64,000 nt of DNA from Sphingomonas faeni. GTDB lineage: Bacteria; Pseudomonadota; Alphaproteobacteria; Sphingomonadales; Sphingomonadaceae. A model generated the notes under the pieces. That model did no database searches. It was not told where the DNA came from and worked only from the letters and a program-made list of their open reading frames with translations. The stretch covers positions 434,001 through 498,000 of the forward strand of contig NZ_JALPNF010000002.1 in assembly GCF_023195535.1 (NCBI RefSeq). Direction: 5' to 3'. The translations under genes and the position numbers were made by a program. This document shows positions 36,119 to 44,812 of this stretch, one piece after another; positions within the stretch are counted from its first letter, which is position 1, and each line of letters begins with the position of its first letter.

Positions 36119-36547
36119 ATGAGCGACACCCTACTCCGCTTCCGCGACGACGAGCCGCATGACGAGCCCGCGGTGACGCTCGATTCGTTCATCGGTCAGA
36201 GCAACGCGGCGGCCGTTCGCCTCGAGGCGGGCGACGATGCGCGCGCGCTGTTGCCGCAGATCGACCAGCTCGCGCTGATCGAGGTTAGCTTTCCCGGCTA
36301 CCGCGACGGCCGTGGCTATTCCTCCGCGCGAATCCTCCGCGAGGCGGGCTACACCGGCGAACTGCGCGCGCAGGGCGACGTGCTCGTCGACCAGATTCCG
36401 CTGATGCGGCGCTGTGGGTTCGACAGCTTTGCGCCCCAGGCGCCGATCGACATCGACGTGCTGCGTGCAAGCCTGGAGCGCTACGACACGCCCTACCAGA
36501 AGGCGGCGGACGGCGCTGTGCCGGTGTGGAAGCTGCGCCATGGGTGA
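36119..36547 (+). CDS. DUF934 domain protein
   Basis: A 142-residue protein with the DUF934 core: LIEVSFPGYRDGRGYSSARILRE, then RAQGDVLVDQIPLMRRCGFDSF. The family is encoded with sulfite reductase and APS reductase in alpha- and betaproteobacteria, and its function is unknown. Start ATG 36119 is chosen because the frame upstream of it is the palindromic repeat. It overlaps cysH by eight bases. In most operons of this kind the gene abuts cysI; here the repeat has pushed it away. Confidence 0.9.
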   Translation: MSDTLLRFRDDEPHDEPAVTLDSFIGQSNAAAVRLEAGDDARALLPQIDQLALIEVSFPGYRDGRGYSSARILREAGYTGELRAQGDVLVDQIPLMRRCGFDSFAPQAPIDIDVLRASLERYDTPYQKAADGAVPVWKLRHG

Positions 36548-37292
36548 GCCCGCGCGCAAGCTCGACATGATCGACGTCACGCCGGCGTTCACGCGCGTCG
36601 ACGCGCAAGCCATGCAGGATCGCTTCGAGAGTGTGTCGGCGCAGGACATGCTCCGCGAGTTGCTGGTCGGCGAGTTGCGCGGGCGGATCGCTTCGGTGTC
36701 GTCGTTTGGCGCAGAGTCGGCCGTGTTGCTGCATATGGTGGCGCAGGTCGATGTCGACGTGCCGGTGATCTTCACCAACACGCAGAAGATGTTCGGCGAG
36801 ACTCTGGCGTACCGCGACGAGCTTTCGGAGAAGCTGGGGCTGACCGACCTGCGCGTGTTCCGTCCCGATCCGCGCCTGCTTGCGCTCAAGGACAAGACGG
36901 GCCTGCGATGGTCCTACGATCCTGATGGCTGCTGCGATCTTCGCAAGGTCGAGCCGCTACGTCGCGCGCTTGCGCCGTTCGATGCGTGGATTTCGGGGCG
37001 TAAGGGGTTCCAGTCGGGTACCCGCACGGCACTTCCGCGCTTCGAGGAGGACGAGGGCCGGTTGAAGATCAATCCGCTGGCAGACTGGAACAAGGCTAAG
37101 CTCGACGCCTATTTCGCGGAGCATGAACTGCCGCGGCATCCGTTGGAAGCGCAGGGGTATCTGTCGATCGGTTGCGCGCCGTGCACGACCAAGGTCGCAC
37201 CGGGCGAAGACCCGCGCGCGGGGCGCTGGCGGAGTTTCGACAAGGTGGAATGCGGCATCCACGCGCCGACCGACTACGACCCGATGATTTGA
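36540..37292 (+). CDS. cysH: APS/PAPS reductase, iron-sulfur type
   Basis: A 250-residue adenylyl-sulfate reductase. VSSFGAESAVLLHM is the PP-loop-like nucleotide site. Cys131-Cys132 and Cys212/Cys215 (GCAPC) make the CC...CxxC cluster motif of [4Fe-4S] enzymes, and Cys238 in ECGIH is the catalytic thiol. The cluster points to APS rather than PAPS as substrate. It yields sulfite for CysI. Start ATG lies inside the DUF934 stop region. It closes the cobA-DUF2849-cysI-DUF934-cysH operon. Confidence 0.94.
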   Translation: MGEPARKLDMIDVTPAFTRVDAQAMQDRFESVSAQDMLRELLVGELRGRIASVSSFGAESAVLLHMVAQVDVDVPVIFTNTQKMFGETLAYRDELSEKLGLTDLRVFRPDPRLLALKDKTGLRWSYDPDGCCDLRKVEPLRRALAPFDAWISGRKGFQSGTRTALPRFEEDEGRLKINPLADWNKAKLDAYFAEHELPRHPLEAQGYLSIGCAPCTTKVAPGEDPRAGRWRSFDKVECGIHAPTDYDPMI

Positions 37293-37297
37293 CGTCC

Positions 37298-37452
37298 CGG
37301 TCCCTCGCCCCTTCGGGGAGAGGGAGGGAGGAGCCACTTGGCGACGGAAGGGAGAGGGGCGTTGGGATGCAACGTTCCGAGCCTCACGCCCCTCTCCCTT
37401 CCCACGGCCGAGTAGCCGCGGGCCCCTTCCCTCTCCCCGCAGGGGAGAGGGA
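37298..37452. repeat. palindromic repeat element, family B variant
   Basis: CCGGTCCCTCGCCCCTTCGGGGAGAGGG opens the unit and CCCTCTCCCCGCAGGGGAGAGGGACC closes it, with GGGAGAGGGGC and CCCCTCTCCC arms inside. It fills the gap between the convergent cysH and dnaB genes and may end both transcripts. Confidence 0.8.
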
Positions 37453-37462
37453 CCTGGTAAGG

Positions 37463-38953
37463 TCAATACTCAGCGAGATCCGAGAACTTCGTGATCGTTG
37501 GGTCGAACTTCATCCGGACCTTGCCGGTCGCGCCGTGGCGCTGCTTGGCGATGATCAGCTCGGCCAGGCCGTACACCCGCTCCATCTCCGCCGCCCACGA
37601 CGCATGGTCCTCGAAGATCTTCGAGCTGTCGCCTTCCGCCGGCCGCTTGGGCTCCTTCGACGCGACGTAATAATCCTCGCGGTACACGAACCAGACCATG
37701 TCCGCGTCCTGCTCGATCGACCCCGACTCACGAAGATCCGACAGCATCGGCGTCTTGTCCTCGCGTGATTCCACGGCACGCGACAGCTGCGACAGCGCCA
37801 GCACCGGCACGTTGAGATCCTTCGCCAACGTCTTCAACCCGCGCGAAATCTCGGAGATTTCCTGGACGCGGTTGCCGTCCTTGCTCTTGCCGGAGCCCGA
37901 CAGCAGCTGGAGGTAGTCGACGACGACGAGCCCGATCTCGTTATTGTGCCGACGCTGCAACCGGCGCACGCGCGTGTGCAGCGCGCCGATCGAGAGGCCG
38001 CCGGTGTCGTCTATGAACAGGGGCAAATTCTCCAGCTCGGCGGCGGCGGCGGCGAGCTGCGCGAACTCGGTGCGGCTGATCTTACCCATGCGGAGCGATT
38101 CCGACGAGATCTGCGACTGCTCGGCGAGAATACGCGTCGCCAGCTGATCCGCGGACATTTCCAGCGAGAAGAACGCGACCTTCGCGCCGACCGAGTCTTT
38201 CGGTGCGATGCCGTCGGCCATGTCGCGCATCCAGCGCCGCGCTGCGTTGAACGCGATGTTGGTGGCGAGCGAGGTCTTGCCCATGCCCGGACGGCCGGCG
38301 AGGATCATGAGATCGCTGTGATGCATGCCGCCGATCTTCGCGTTGATCGAATCGATGCCGGTGGTGACGCCCGACAGATTGCCACCCGAGTTCAGCGCGC
38401 GCTCGGCCATCTTGACCGCTGCGGTCGTCGCCTGCGCAAACGACTTCACCGTGTTCTCGGAGCCGCCATCCGCCGCGACCTTGAACAGCTCTTCCTCGGC
38501 GAGCTCGATCTGAGCGCGCGGATTGACTTCTTCCGAGGTGTCCATCGCACGATCGACCAGCGTCCGTCCGACCGACACGAGCGCGCGGAGCATCGCGAGG
38601 TCATAGATCTGCTGGGCAAACTGGCGCGCACCGATCAGCCCCGCGCCGCTACCCGTCAGCCCCGCCAGATACGCCGGCCCGCCCAGCTCGCGCATGCCCT
38701 CGTCCGCATCGAACATCGGCCGCAGCGTCACCGGCGTCACCAGCATGTCGTTGCCACGCAGAGTCTTGATCGCCGCGAAGATCCGCCCGTGGACGGGTTC
38801 GAAGAAATGCCCCGGCTCCAGCTTGTCGACGAGATCGTCCGCGAGCCGGTTGTCGATCATCATCGCGCCGAGCATCGCGGCCTCGGCCTCGACGTTGCGG
38901 GGAAGCTGCTGCGGCTCGGCCACGGCGGTAACGGGGAATGCGAGAGTTGCCAT
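37463..38953 (-). CDS. dnaB: replicative DNA helicase
   Basis: A 496-residue DnaB. The N-terminal domain opens LPRNVEAEAAMLGAMMIDN, and the RecA-like domain has the Walker A AGRPGMGKTSLATN, Walker B VVDYLQLL, and the arginine-finger region near MLSDLRESGSIEQDADMV. It unwinds DNA at the replication fork as a hexamer. The ATG at 38953 follows GGGGG almost directly, so a GTG at 38962 remains possible. Divergent from UPF0262 across about 98 bases. Confidence 0.97.
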   Translation of the reverse strand: MATLAFPVTAVAEPQQLPRNVEAEAAMLGAMMIDNRLADDLVDKLEPGHFFEPVHGRIFAAIKTLRGNDMLVTPVTLRPMFDADEGMRELGGPAYLAGLTGSGAGLIGARQFAQQIYDLAMLRALVSVGRTLVDRAMDTSEEVNPRAQIELAEEELFKVAADGGSENTVKSFAQATTAAVKMAERALNSGGNLSGVTTGIDSINAKIGGMHHSDLMILAGRPGMGKTSLATNIAFNAARRWMRDMADGIAPKDSVGAKVAFFSLEMSADQLATRILAEQSQISSESLRMGKISRTEFAQLAAAAAELENLPLFIDDTGGLSIGALHTRVRRLQRRHNNEIGLVVVDYLQLLSGSGKSKDGNRVQEISEISRGLKTLAKDLNVPVLALSQLSRAVESREDKTPMLSDLRESGSIEQDADMVWFVYREDYYVASKEPKRPAEGDSSKIFEDHASWAAEMERVYGLAELIIAKQRHGATGKVRMKFDPTITKFSDLAEY

Positions 38954-39051
38954 CCCCCGCACCTACGCGATGGACGGGTCCTCGTCCAAGCTATCGCGCC
39001 GGAATGCTGGGGATAAGTGACAGGTCGAACCTGCCCCGCTATCGAACCGGG

Positions 39052-39534
39052 ATGGCCGACCCGCGGATCATCGATGTGCAACTCGACGAAACCAGTCTCG
39101 GCTGGCGTTCGCCCGATGTCGAGCAGGAGCGCCGGATCGCGATCTTCGACCTGATCGAGGGCAATCACTTCGCCCCGCAACGCGCCTACCCGGACGGCTA
39201 TGCCGGCCCGTACAAGATCAAGCTCCAGTCGGAGGAAGGGCGCCTCGGCATCCATATCCACCGCGAGGACGACACGCATCTCGAGACGCTGGTGCTCGCG
39301 CTGGGCCGCTTTCGCCGGCCGATCCGCGATTACTTCGCGATCTGCGACAGCTATTACCAGGCGATCCGGCAATCTTCGCCCGCGCAGATCGAGACGGTCG
39401 ACATGGCGCGGCGCGGCGTCCACAACGAAGCGGCCGAGCTGCTCAAGGAGCGGCTCGACGGCAAGATCGAGGTCGATTTCGACACCGCGCGTCGGCTGTT
39501 CACGCTGATCTGCGTTCTCCACATCCGCAACTAG
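39052..39534 (+). CDS. UPF0262 family protein
   Basis: A 160-residue protein of the alphaproteobacterial UPF0262 family: IIDVQLDETSLGWRSPDVEQERRIAIFDLIEGN, then FAPQRAYPDGYAGPY and VDFDTARRLFTLICVLHIRN. Function is unknown. No signal peptide or membrane segment. ATG 39052 is preferred; the frame from 38938 begins inside dnaB's leader. It lies seven bases before the GH25-like gene and probably shares its transcript. Confidence 0.93.
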   Translation: MADPRIIDVQLDETSLGWRSPDVEQERRIAIFDLIEGNHFAPQRAYPDGYAGPYKIKLQSEEGRLGIHIHREDDTHLETLVLALGRFRRPIRDYFAICDSYYQAIRQSSPAQIETVDMARRGVHNEAAELLKERLDGKIEVDFDTARRLFTLICVLHIRN

Positions 39535-39541
39535 AAGACAC

Positions 39542-40219
39542 ATGGCTTACGGACTTTTGAAATTCGCTGGCGCGCTGGCGGCGGCCGGATTCGTCGGTAT
39601 CTGCGGCTGGACCGCGGCGACCGGCTGGCATCCCGACGTGAAGCAGTATCCGTTGCAAGGCATCGACCTTGCCGAAAACCCCGGCCCGGTCGAATGGGGC
39701 ACGGTGCGCGCGAGCGGCGCCGACTTCGCCTATATCGTCGCGACGTCGGGCACCGACCGGCGCGATCCGAGCTTCGAAGCGAACTGGGCGGCGCTGCCCG
39801 ATGCGGGGCTCCGGCGCGGGGCGGTCCATGTCTATTCGCTGTGCCAGCGCGCCGACGAGCAGGCCAACGCGTTCAACACCTTCGTACCCCGCGTCGCCGA
39901 TTCGTTGCCGACCGCGCTGGATATCGCCTTTCACGACGACTGCACCGCGCGACCGGATCGCGCGACTCTGATTGCCGACGTGTCGCAGTTCGTGACGATG
40001 GTCGAGACGCACACCGCGCAACCGGTGATGCTGCGGATCAGCAAGGACGTGGATTCGAAATACGCCCTCTCCGGTGCGGTGCCGCGACCGTTATGGGCGG
40101 TGTCGAACGTGATCAAACCCGACTATACCGCGCGGCCGTGGCGGATGTGGCGGGTCAGCGATTTTAGGCGCATCGACGGGATCGAAGGACCCGTGAACTG
40201 GGACGTGGTAGCATCATGA
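39542..40219 (+). CDS. GH25 (lysozyme-like) fold protein, probably inactive
   Basis: A 225-residue protein with an N-terminal membrane anchor or signal (about 5-27) and a GH25 barrel: GIDLAENPGPVEW, ADFAYIVATSGTDRRDPSF and HVYSLCQRADEQANAF. Active GH25 lysozymes use Asp and an Asp-x-Glu pair. Asp42 and Asp127 are present but the Glu is Ala129 (ALDIAFHDD), so muramidase activity is doubtful. It may bind peptidoglycan without cutting it. Its stop overlaps the cytidine-deaminase start. Confidence 0.82.
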   Translation: MAYGLLKFAGALAAAGFVGICGWTAATGWHPDVKQYPLQGIDLAENPGPVEWGTVRASGADFAYIVATSGTDRRDPSFEANWAALPDAGLRRGAVHVYSLCQRADEQANAFNTFVPRVADSLPTALDIAFHDDCTARPDRATLIADVSQFVTMVETHTAQPVMLRISKDVDSKYALSGAVPRPLWAVSNVIKPDYTARPWRMWRVSDFRRIDGIEGPVNWDVVAS

Positions 40220-40665
40220 CTGAACACGCCATCACACTCGTAGCGGCAGCGCGCGACGCAGCCCGCAACGCGCATGCCCCCTATTCGCGATTCGCGGTGG
40301 GCGCCGCGGTGCTGCTCGACGACGGCAGCGTCATCACCGGCGCGAATTTCGAGAATGCGAGCTACGGCCTCTCGCTGTGCGCCGAGACGGTAGCCATCGC
40401 CACCGCGAGCGCGGCGGGGCGCTTGCGCGATATCGTCGCGATCGGCGTGATCGGCGGCGCGATGGACGCCGAGGGACGTGCGACCGGTACATCGCCGGTC
40501 AGCCCGTGCGGCCGCTGTCGGCAGGTCATCAACGAAGCCGCGCAAATGGGAGGCCGCGACCTGCTTGTCCACTGTGGCGCGGCGGAGGGCGATGCGATCC
40601 GAACCTATGCGGTATCGGAACTGCTGCCCGACGCGTTCGGCCCGGCCGATCTGGGTATCCGCTGA
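40216..40665 (+). CDS. cdd: cytidine deaminase
   Basis: A 149-residue homotetramer-type deaminase. Cys55-Ala-Glu57 (LCAE) gives the first zinc ligand and the proton shuttle; Cys98 and Cys101 (PCGRC) give the others. NFENASYG binds the nucleoside. It converts cytidine and deoxycytidine to uridines in pyrimidine salvage. ATGA overlap with the GH25-like gene. It converges on the porin at 40673 with a seven-base gap. Confidence 0.96.
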   Translation: MTEHAITLVAAARDAARNAHAPYSRFAVGAAVLLDDGSVITGANFENASYGLSLCAETVAIATASAAGRLRDIVAIGVIGGAMDAEGRATGTSPVSPCGRCRQVINEAAQMGGRDLLVHCGAAEGDAIRTYAVSELLPDAFGPADLGIR

Positions 40666-40672
40666 TCCCGCA

Positions 40673-42226
40673 TCAGTAATTCCACTGGAGCTGCGTGCGG
40701 ATCAGGTTGCCCTCCGCCCTGCCCTCGCGCCGTTCGTCCGCCTCGCGCCGCTCCATCCGCGCATAGGCGATCGTCAGCTCGAGCGGCGGAGTCGGCTGGA
40801 ACTCGATCCCGAGCTCGAACTCGTCGGTCTCCAGCCGCGGCGCGTTGGGCAGCGCCTTCCACCCACCACGGTAATATTGCCAGCGCGCATAGGGCATGAA
40901 CGGGCCGAGCGGTGACGTCCGCACGCGGCCCATCGTCTGGAAATATCCGCCATTCAGGCGCTTGGTTGCGATCGACTGCGTTACAGGATCATATTCGGGG
41001 CCGCGTCCCCAATTCCATTCTGCCTGGAAACCGATCGGCTGCGGGTACAGGATCGCGTGAACGCCGAACCGTTCGTCGGCAAAGGACGCGGCGCTGACGC
41101 CACCGCTGCGAAGTTCCGGCTGTATCCGATTGCGGATTGCCGCCGCGCCTGTCTCGATCACCTGCCCGGCAAAAGCGTCGCCGAGCCCGTCCAGCGCGAA
41201 CGGCCACGTCGCCATCGCCACGGTCATCACACCGTCATTGGTCTCGGCGCGGCTGATCCCCTGCCCGTTATAGACGCCAAGCCCGAACGCACCGTAATTG
41301 CCGAACAGCTTCTGACCGTCCTCTTCGAGGCGGTCCCAAATCCGCTGCACCTGCGGCGGCGTATAATAGGCCACCACACCGAGATCGCGTTCGCCCGGCA
41401 CGGCGCTGTTGATCCCGTCGCTGCGATCGAGCGTCAGCCGGTTCGACGAGGATTGCATGTTCTCCCAGCCGAACGGCACCTTCGACTGGCCAAAGCGCAG
41501 GCGGAACCGTCGGTCGGTATCGAGAAACGCGTCGACATAGGCATCGCGAAGCTGCGCAAAGGACTCGCGCCGCTCGCCGACCGACTGATTATTGACGTTG
41601 ACCGCAAAATCCGGCTGGAAATAGAATGATACGCGGTCGTTCAGGTCGCCCTGCAGAACCAGCCGGACACGACGGAGCGAGAAGTTGTTATTGTCGCCGA
41701 TGGCGCCGTCGTGAACCGAGCGTAACCGCGATCGGCCATCCGGCGCGGTGCGATCGCCAGACAGGATCTCGTTGAAGCGCATCTGCGTATAGCCGCGCAG
41801 GGCTATGCGGTCGTACCACGCTCGCTCGGGCTTCGGTTGCGCTTCGGCCAGTTGGGTCGTCGGAACCGGCTGCGGTGCCGGGGGGATGCTGGGCGGCGTC
41901 GGGGCAGCGACCTGCGTTTGCGCCGGGGCGATCGGCGCAGGCGGCGATGGGCTGGCACTCGATGCGCTGGCACGCGATGCGACCGGTGCGTTCGCGGCCT
42001 TGAGTTCGGCGATCGTCGCCTTGAGTTCATCGATCTGCCGTTGCAGATCCTGCACGGTCTGTGCCGACGCCGCCGCGGGCAGACCGAGCGATCCGGCCAG
42101 TGCAACCAGCAGATAGGGGCGGAGTCGTGAGCCTGCCCGCCGGCCCGCGATCCGCCCGCCGCCGGCGCCGCTGGCACGGAACACAGCAGGCCGCATATCG
42201 TGCAATGTCCGTGTGATAGGCTTCAT
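40673..42226 (-). CDS. OprO/OprP-like phosphate-selective porin
   Basis: A 517-residue outer-membrane porin if started at ATG 42226. The N-terminal basic stretch and LLVALAGSLGLPAAASAQ form a long signal peptide, then QTVQDLQRQIDELKATIAEL is a short coiled coil typical of OprO-like porins, followed by a proline-rich linker and an anionic-porin barrel (RGYTQMRFNEIL, FSLRRVRLVLQGDLNDRVSFYFQPDFAV) ending in Tyr. It may take up phosphate or polyphosphate. Other starts in the basic N-terminus are possible. Confidence 0.87.
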   Translation of the reverse strand: MKPITRTLHDMRPAVFRASGAGGGRIAGRRAGSRLRPYLLVALAGSLGLPAAASAQTVQDLQRQIDELKATIAELKAANAPVASRASASSASPSPPAPIAPAQTQVAAPTPPSIPPAPQPVPTTQLAEAQPKPERAWYDRIALRGYTQMRFNEILSGDRTAPDGRSRLRSVHDGAIGDNNNFSLRRVRLVLQGDLNDRVSFYFQPDFAVNVNNQSVGERRESFAQLRDAYVDAFLDTDRRFRLRFGQSKVPFGWENMQSSSNRLTLDRSDGINSAVPGERDLGVVAYYTPPQVQRIWDRLEEDGQKLFGNYGAFGLGVYNGQGISRAETNDGVMTVAMATWPFALDGLGDAFAGQVIETGAAAIRNRIQPELRSGGVSAASFADERFGVHAILYPQPIGFQAEWNWGRGPEYDPVTQSIATKRLNGGYFQTMGRVRTSPLGPFMPYARWQYYRGGWKALPNAPRLETDEFELGIEFQPTPPLELTIAYARMERREADERREGRAEGNLIRTQLQWNY

Positions 42227-42347
42227 GACGCCCCCATGACGGCTCGCTCGGGTCACGGCAACGCGAAATTCCTCCGCCTTGCCGTGCCGCTACCTATTGC
42301 CCGGACACGCCATCCGCGCGAAAGCCCCTGCCGAAGAGGGAGTTGCT

Positions 42348-42902
42348 ATGTCCGTGATGTCCGACCGCTGGATCCGCGAGCGCGCGCTGGGCGATGCGAT
42401 GATCGAACCGTTCCACGAAGCGCAGCGCCGCGATGGCTGCATCTCGTACGGGCTATCGTCCTATGGCTACGACGCCCGCGTTGCCGACGAGTTCAAGATC
42501 TTCACCAATGTCGACAGCGCGATCGTCGATCCGAAGGACTTTGCCGCCAACAGCTTCGTCGATCGCAAGACCGACGTCTGCATTATCCCGCCCAACAGCT
42601 TCGCCCTCGCCCGCACCGTCGAGTATTTCCGGGTCCCGCGCGACGTGCTGGTCATCTGCCTCGGCAAGTCGACCTATGCGCGCTGCGGAATCATCGTCAA
42701 CGTGACCCCGCTGGAGCCGGAATGGGAGGGGCATGTGACGCTGGAATTCTCGAACACCACACCGCTCCCGGCCAAGATCTATGCGAACGAAGGCGCCTGT
42801 CAGTTCCTGTTCCTCAAGGGGAACGAACCGTGCGAAGTGAGCTACGCGGACCGCGCGGGCAAATATATGGGGCAGCGCGGGGTCACGTTGCCGCGGCTGT
42901 AA
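42348..42902 (+). CDS. dcd: dCTP deaminase
   Basis: A 184-residue trimeric deaminase of the dUTPase superfamily: [55 protein letters not shown], and a C-terminal [14 protein letters not shown]. Glu133 is the catalytic residue. It makes dUTP for thymidylate synthesis. GAGGGA six to seven bases upstream supports ATG 42348. GGTCG-GGAC-CGACC at 42904-42917 may be part of a terminator. Confidence 0.96.
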   Translation: MSVMSDRWIRERALGDAMIEPFHEAQRRDGCISYGLSSYGYDARVADEFKIFTNVDSAIVDPKDFAANSFVDRKTDVCIIPPNSFALARTVEYFRVPRDVLVICLGKSTYARCGIIVNVTPLEPEWEGHVTLEFSNTTPLPAKIYANEGACQFLFLKGNEPCEVSYADRAGKYMGQRGVTLPRL

Positions 42903-43220
42903 GGTCGGGACCGACCGGAAGAGGCGATGCCATCCGGCTCCGGACGCGGTGGCTAGATCGTCCTGACATTGAGTTGGCCGGCCTTCCCGCGGTTTGGCGC
43001 GCACAATAAAGACGCCTTATGCCTATTATCCCGATGCGTGACCGGGCCTGACGCTTAGATCGCGGCGATCCGGCGGCCGTCGCGAATGACATGCGACCAG
43101 CCCGCTGCCAACAAACCATGTCGGTCCCGAGAGTCCGCAAGGCCGCTGACTTCTCGCACCTCGCGGACCCGGGCCCTGGACTGACGGGAGAGCGGCTGGC
43201 CGCTATCCCGTCGGATCTGG
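42903..43220. other. intergenic region without a recognised gene
   Basis: About 318 bases between dcd and the convergent TPR gene. Only the short hairpin just after dcd was noted. Two overlapping open frames here have no family resemblance or ribosome site. I see nothing else. Confidence 0.5.
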
Positions 43221-43580
43221 TTAGCGAGTCGCGATCTGCTGGGTCTGGCGGGCGAGCGCACGGCTCGCGAGATCGTGTGACGACACCACTGCGCCCGACG
43301 GCAGGTCCATCGCGACCGCCGGCCGTTCCAGAACCGCGGAATACAAGGCGCGAGCGTCCGAGTCGCGACCGGTGCGATGATAGACCGAAGCCAAGTTGAG
43401 CATCAGTTCTGGACGCTGTGGAAAGATCTTCCGTTCGGCGACGATGCGCTGTTCCGCCGTGGACAGATCGCCTGCCGCGATCGCCTTATAGCCGGTGCGA
43501 TCCAAGGTTGCGGACGGTGCAGCAAACGCAGGCGTTGCCACGCCCAGGGTTGCGAGAACGAACAGGACGGTCTTGCGCAT
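43221..43580 (-). CDS. secreted TPR-repeat protein
   Basis: A 119-residue protein with a signal peptide (about 1-20, TPAFAA) and helix pairs of TPR type: GYKAIAAGDLSTAEQRIVAERKIFPQRPELMLNLASVYHRTGRDSDARALYSAVLE. The short array ends in a Gln-rich tail. TPR units bind other proteins. It follows the tonB-exb operon on the same strand but a strong terminator lies between them, and an inverted repeat GTGACA-N6-TGTCAC is 45 bases upstream. Confidence 0.82.
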   Translation of the reverse strand: MRKTVLFVLATLGVATPAFAAPSATLDRTGYKAIAAGDLSTAEQRIVAERKIFPQRPELMLNLASVYHRTGRDSDARALYSAVLERPAVAMDLPSGAVVSSHDLASRALARQTQQIATR

Positions 43581-43624
43581 CGCTCATCTCCACTGACCTT
43601 CGCCGATCGGAAGGTTTCATTTTT

Positions 43625-43642
43625 GTGACAACGGTGTGTCAC
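43625..43642. promoter_or_regulatory. inverted repeat upstream of the TPR gene
   Basis: GTGACA (43625-43630), six bases, TGTCAC (43637-43642). Symmetrical operator-like site 45 bases before the TPR gene start; it does not fit the CRP/FNR spacing. Confidence 0.35.
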
Positions 43643-43719
43643 TTCGATGACTGTCATACAAGTACATTGATCAAGTTCGCTTCGACGCGCCGACGCGTTT
43701 TCCGACAGCCCCGCGCAAC

Positions 43720-43751
43720 AAAAAAAGGGCGGCCCCGGAGGACCGCCCTTT
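43720..43751 (-). terminator. intrinsic terminator of the tonB-exb operon
   Basis: On the minus strand AAAGGGCGG (43751-43743), then CCGCCCTTT (43732-43724), with the paired run continuing into a seven-T tract to 43720. It lies 27 bases after the last exbD stop. Confidence 0.93.
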
Positions 43752-43778
43752 GGACGTTCGATACTGTATGCAGTCGAC

Positions 43779-44207
43779 TTAGAAGTCGTTGCGATACTGC
43801 TCGTTGCCGATGAAACCAAGCTTGGTGACCGCGGACCGCTTGATCACGGCCAACGTGCGATCGACCACTTCGTAGCGAGCCTGCGGATCAGGCTGGAAGT
43901 GGAGTTCCGGCTCGGGCGTCATGCCTGCCGACTGATCCAGATACTGGCGCAGCGTGACTTCGTCGACCGGCGAACCATTCCACGCGATGACACCTGCAGG
44001 ATCGATCGAGATCTTGTTCTTCTCAGGATCGACCGGGTTCTGCGGCTGGTTCGGGCTGTTGACCGGAAGGTCGACCTTTACCGCGTGCGTCTGGATCGGG
44101 ATCGTGATGATGAACATGATGAGGAGAACGAGCAGGACGTCGATCAACGGCGTCATGTTCATTTCCATCATCGGCGAGCCATCTTCTTTGCCGCCGCTCA
44201 TTGCCAT
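43779..44207 (-). CDS. exbD: ExbD/TolR biopolymer transport protein (second copy)
   Basis: A 142-residue ExbD. The N-terminus MEMNMTPLIDVLLVLLIMFIIT has the Asp of the proton path in its single transmembrane helix, and the periplasmic domain has KISIDPAGVIAWNGSPVDEVTLRQYL. It works with ExbB to power TonB from the proton gradient. It follows another exbD by 33 bases, giving one exbB and two exbD, a layout common in sphingomonads. Followed by a strong terminator. Confidence 0.94.
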   Translation of the reverse strand: MAMSGGKEDGSPMMEMNMTPLIDVLLVLLIMFIITIPIQTHAVKVDLPVNSPNQPQNPVDPEKNKISIDPAGVIAWNGSPVDEVTLRQYLDQSAGMTPEPELHFQPDPQARYEVVDRTLAVIKRSAVTKLGFIGNEQYRNDF

Positions 44208-44240
44208 TCTATACTACTCCTAAATTCGTCCGAGCGATCA

Positions 44241-44720
44241 TCAACGTTCGGTGCTGACGCCGGGTGGCGGCTCGGAGATGAACCCGACACGGGCGAACCC
44301 GGCGCGCTGCATCGTATAGATCGTGCCGCCGATGCACTTGTACGGCGTGTTCACGTCGCCCCGGATATGCGCCTCGGGCAATTCAAGACCAGCGGCATTT
44401 ACGCCACCCTGACGATCGATCTCGGCCTTCAGCTTGACCACGGCGCGATCCAAAAGCTCGGTCGAGGTGACGGGCGACAGACCCCAATACACAGCACAGC
44501 TGCCATCGGCGTTGGTCGTTACCGACAGCGAGACATTCTCGGGCTTCGTCTGCGTGGGATCGAAGCGAACCTCAGGCAGCTTCAGCTGCACCGCCTGGAC
44601 CGCAACGGTCGTCGTCACCAGGAAGATGATCAGGAGCACGAGCATGACGTCGACCAGCGGCGTCGTATTGATGTCCGATATCGAACTCTCGGTGGAATCG
44701 CCACCAACACTCATCGCCAT
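44241..44720 (-). CDS. exbD: ExbD/TolR biopolymer transport protein (first copy)
   Basis: A 159-residue ExbD. ISDINTTPLVDVMLVLLIIFLVTT holds the conserved Asp of the proton path. The periplasmic part is longer than in the second copy and contains two Cys (GSCAVYWG and YKCIGG) that could form a disulfide, which the second copy lacks. The two paralogues may therefore pair with TonB as a heterodimer. 93-base gap after exbB contains two hairpins. Confidence 0.94.
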   Translation of the reverse strand: MAMSVGGDSTESSISDINTTPLVDVMLVLLIIFLVTTTVAVQAVQLKLPEVRFDPTQTKPENVSLSVTTNADGSCAVYWGLSPVTSTELLDRAVVKLKAEIDRQGGVNAAGLELPEAHIRGDVNTPYKCIGGTIYTMQRAGFARVGFISEPPPGVSTER

Positions 44721-44746
44721 GTGCGAACTATCCTATCCATTTAATC

Positions 44747-44799
44747 GCCGCCGGAACGGCCGGCGGCAATGAAGCGGGGCCGCTGCGAACAGCAGCCCC
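44747..44799 (-). promoter_or_regulatory. tandem hairpins in the exbB-exbD spacer
   Basis: GCCGCCGG/CCGGCGGC (44747-44767) and GGGGC-c-GCTG/CAGC-a-GCCCC (44776-44799). On the transcribed strand there is no T-run, so they look like processing or stabilising structures that could set ExbB above ExbD. Confidence 0.5.
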
Positions 44800-44812
44800 A
44801 CCTTTTCGCGTC

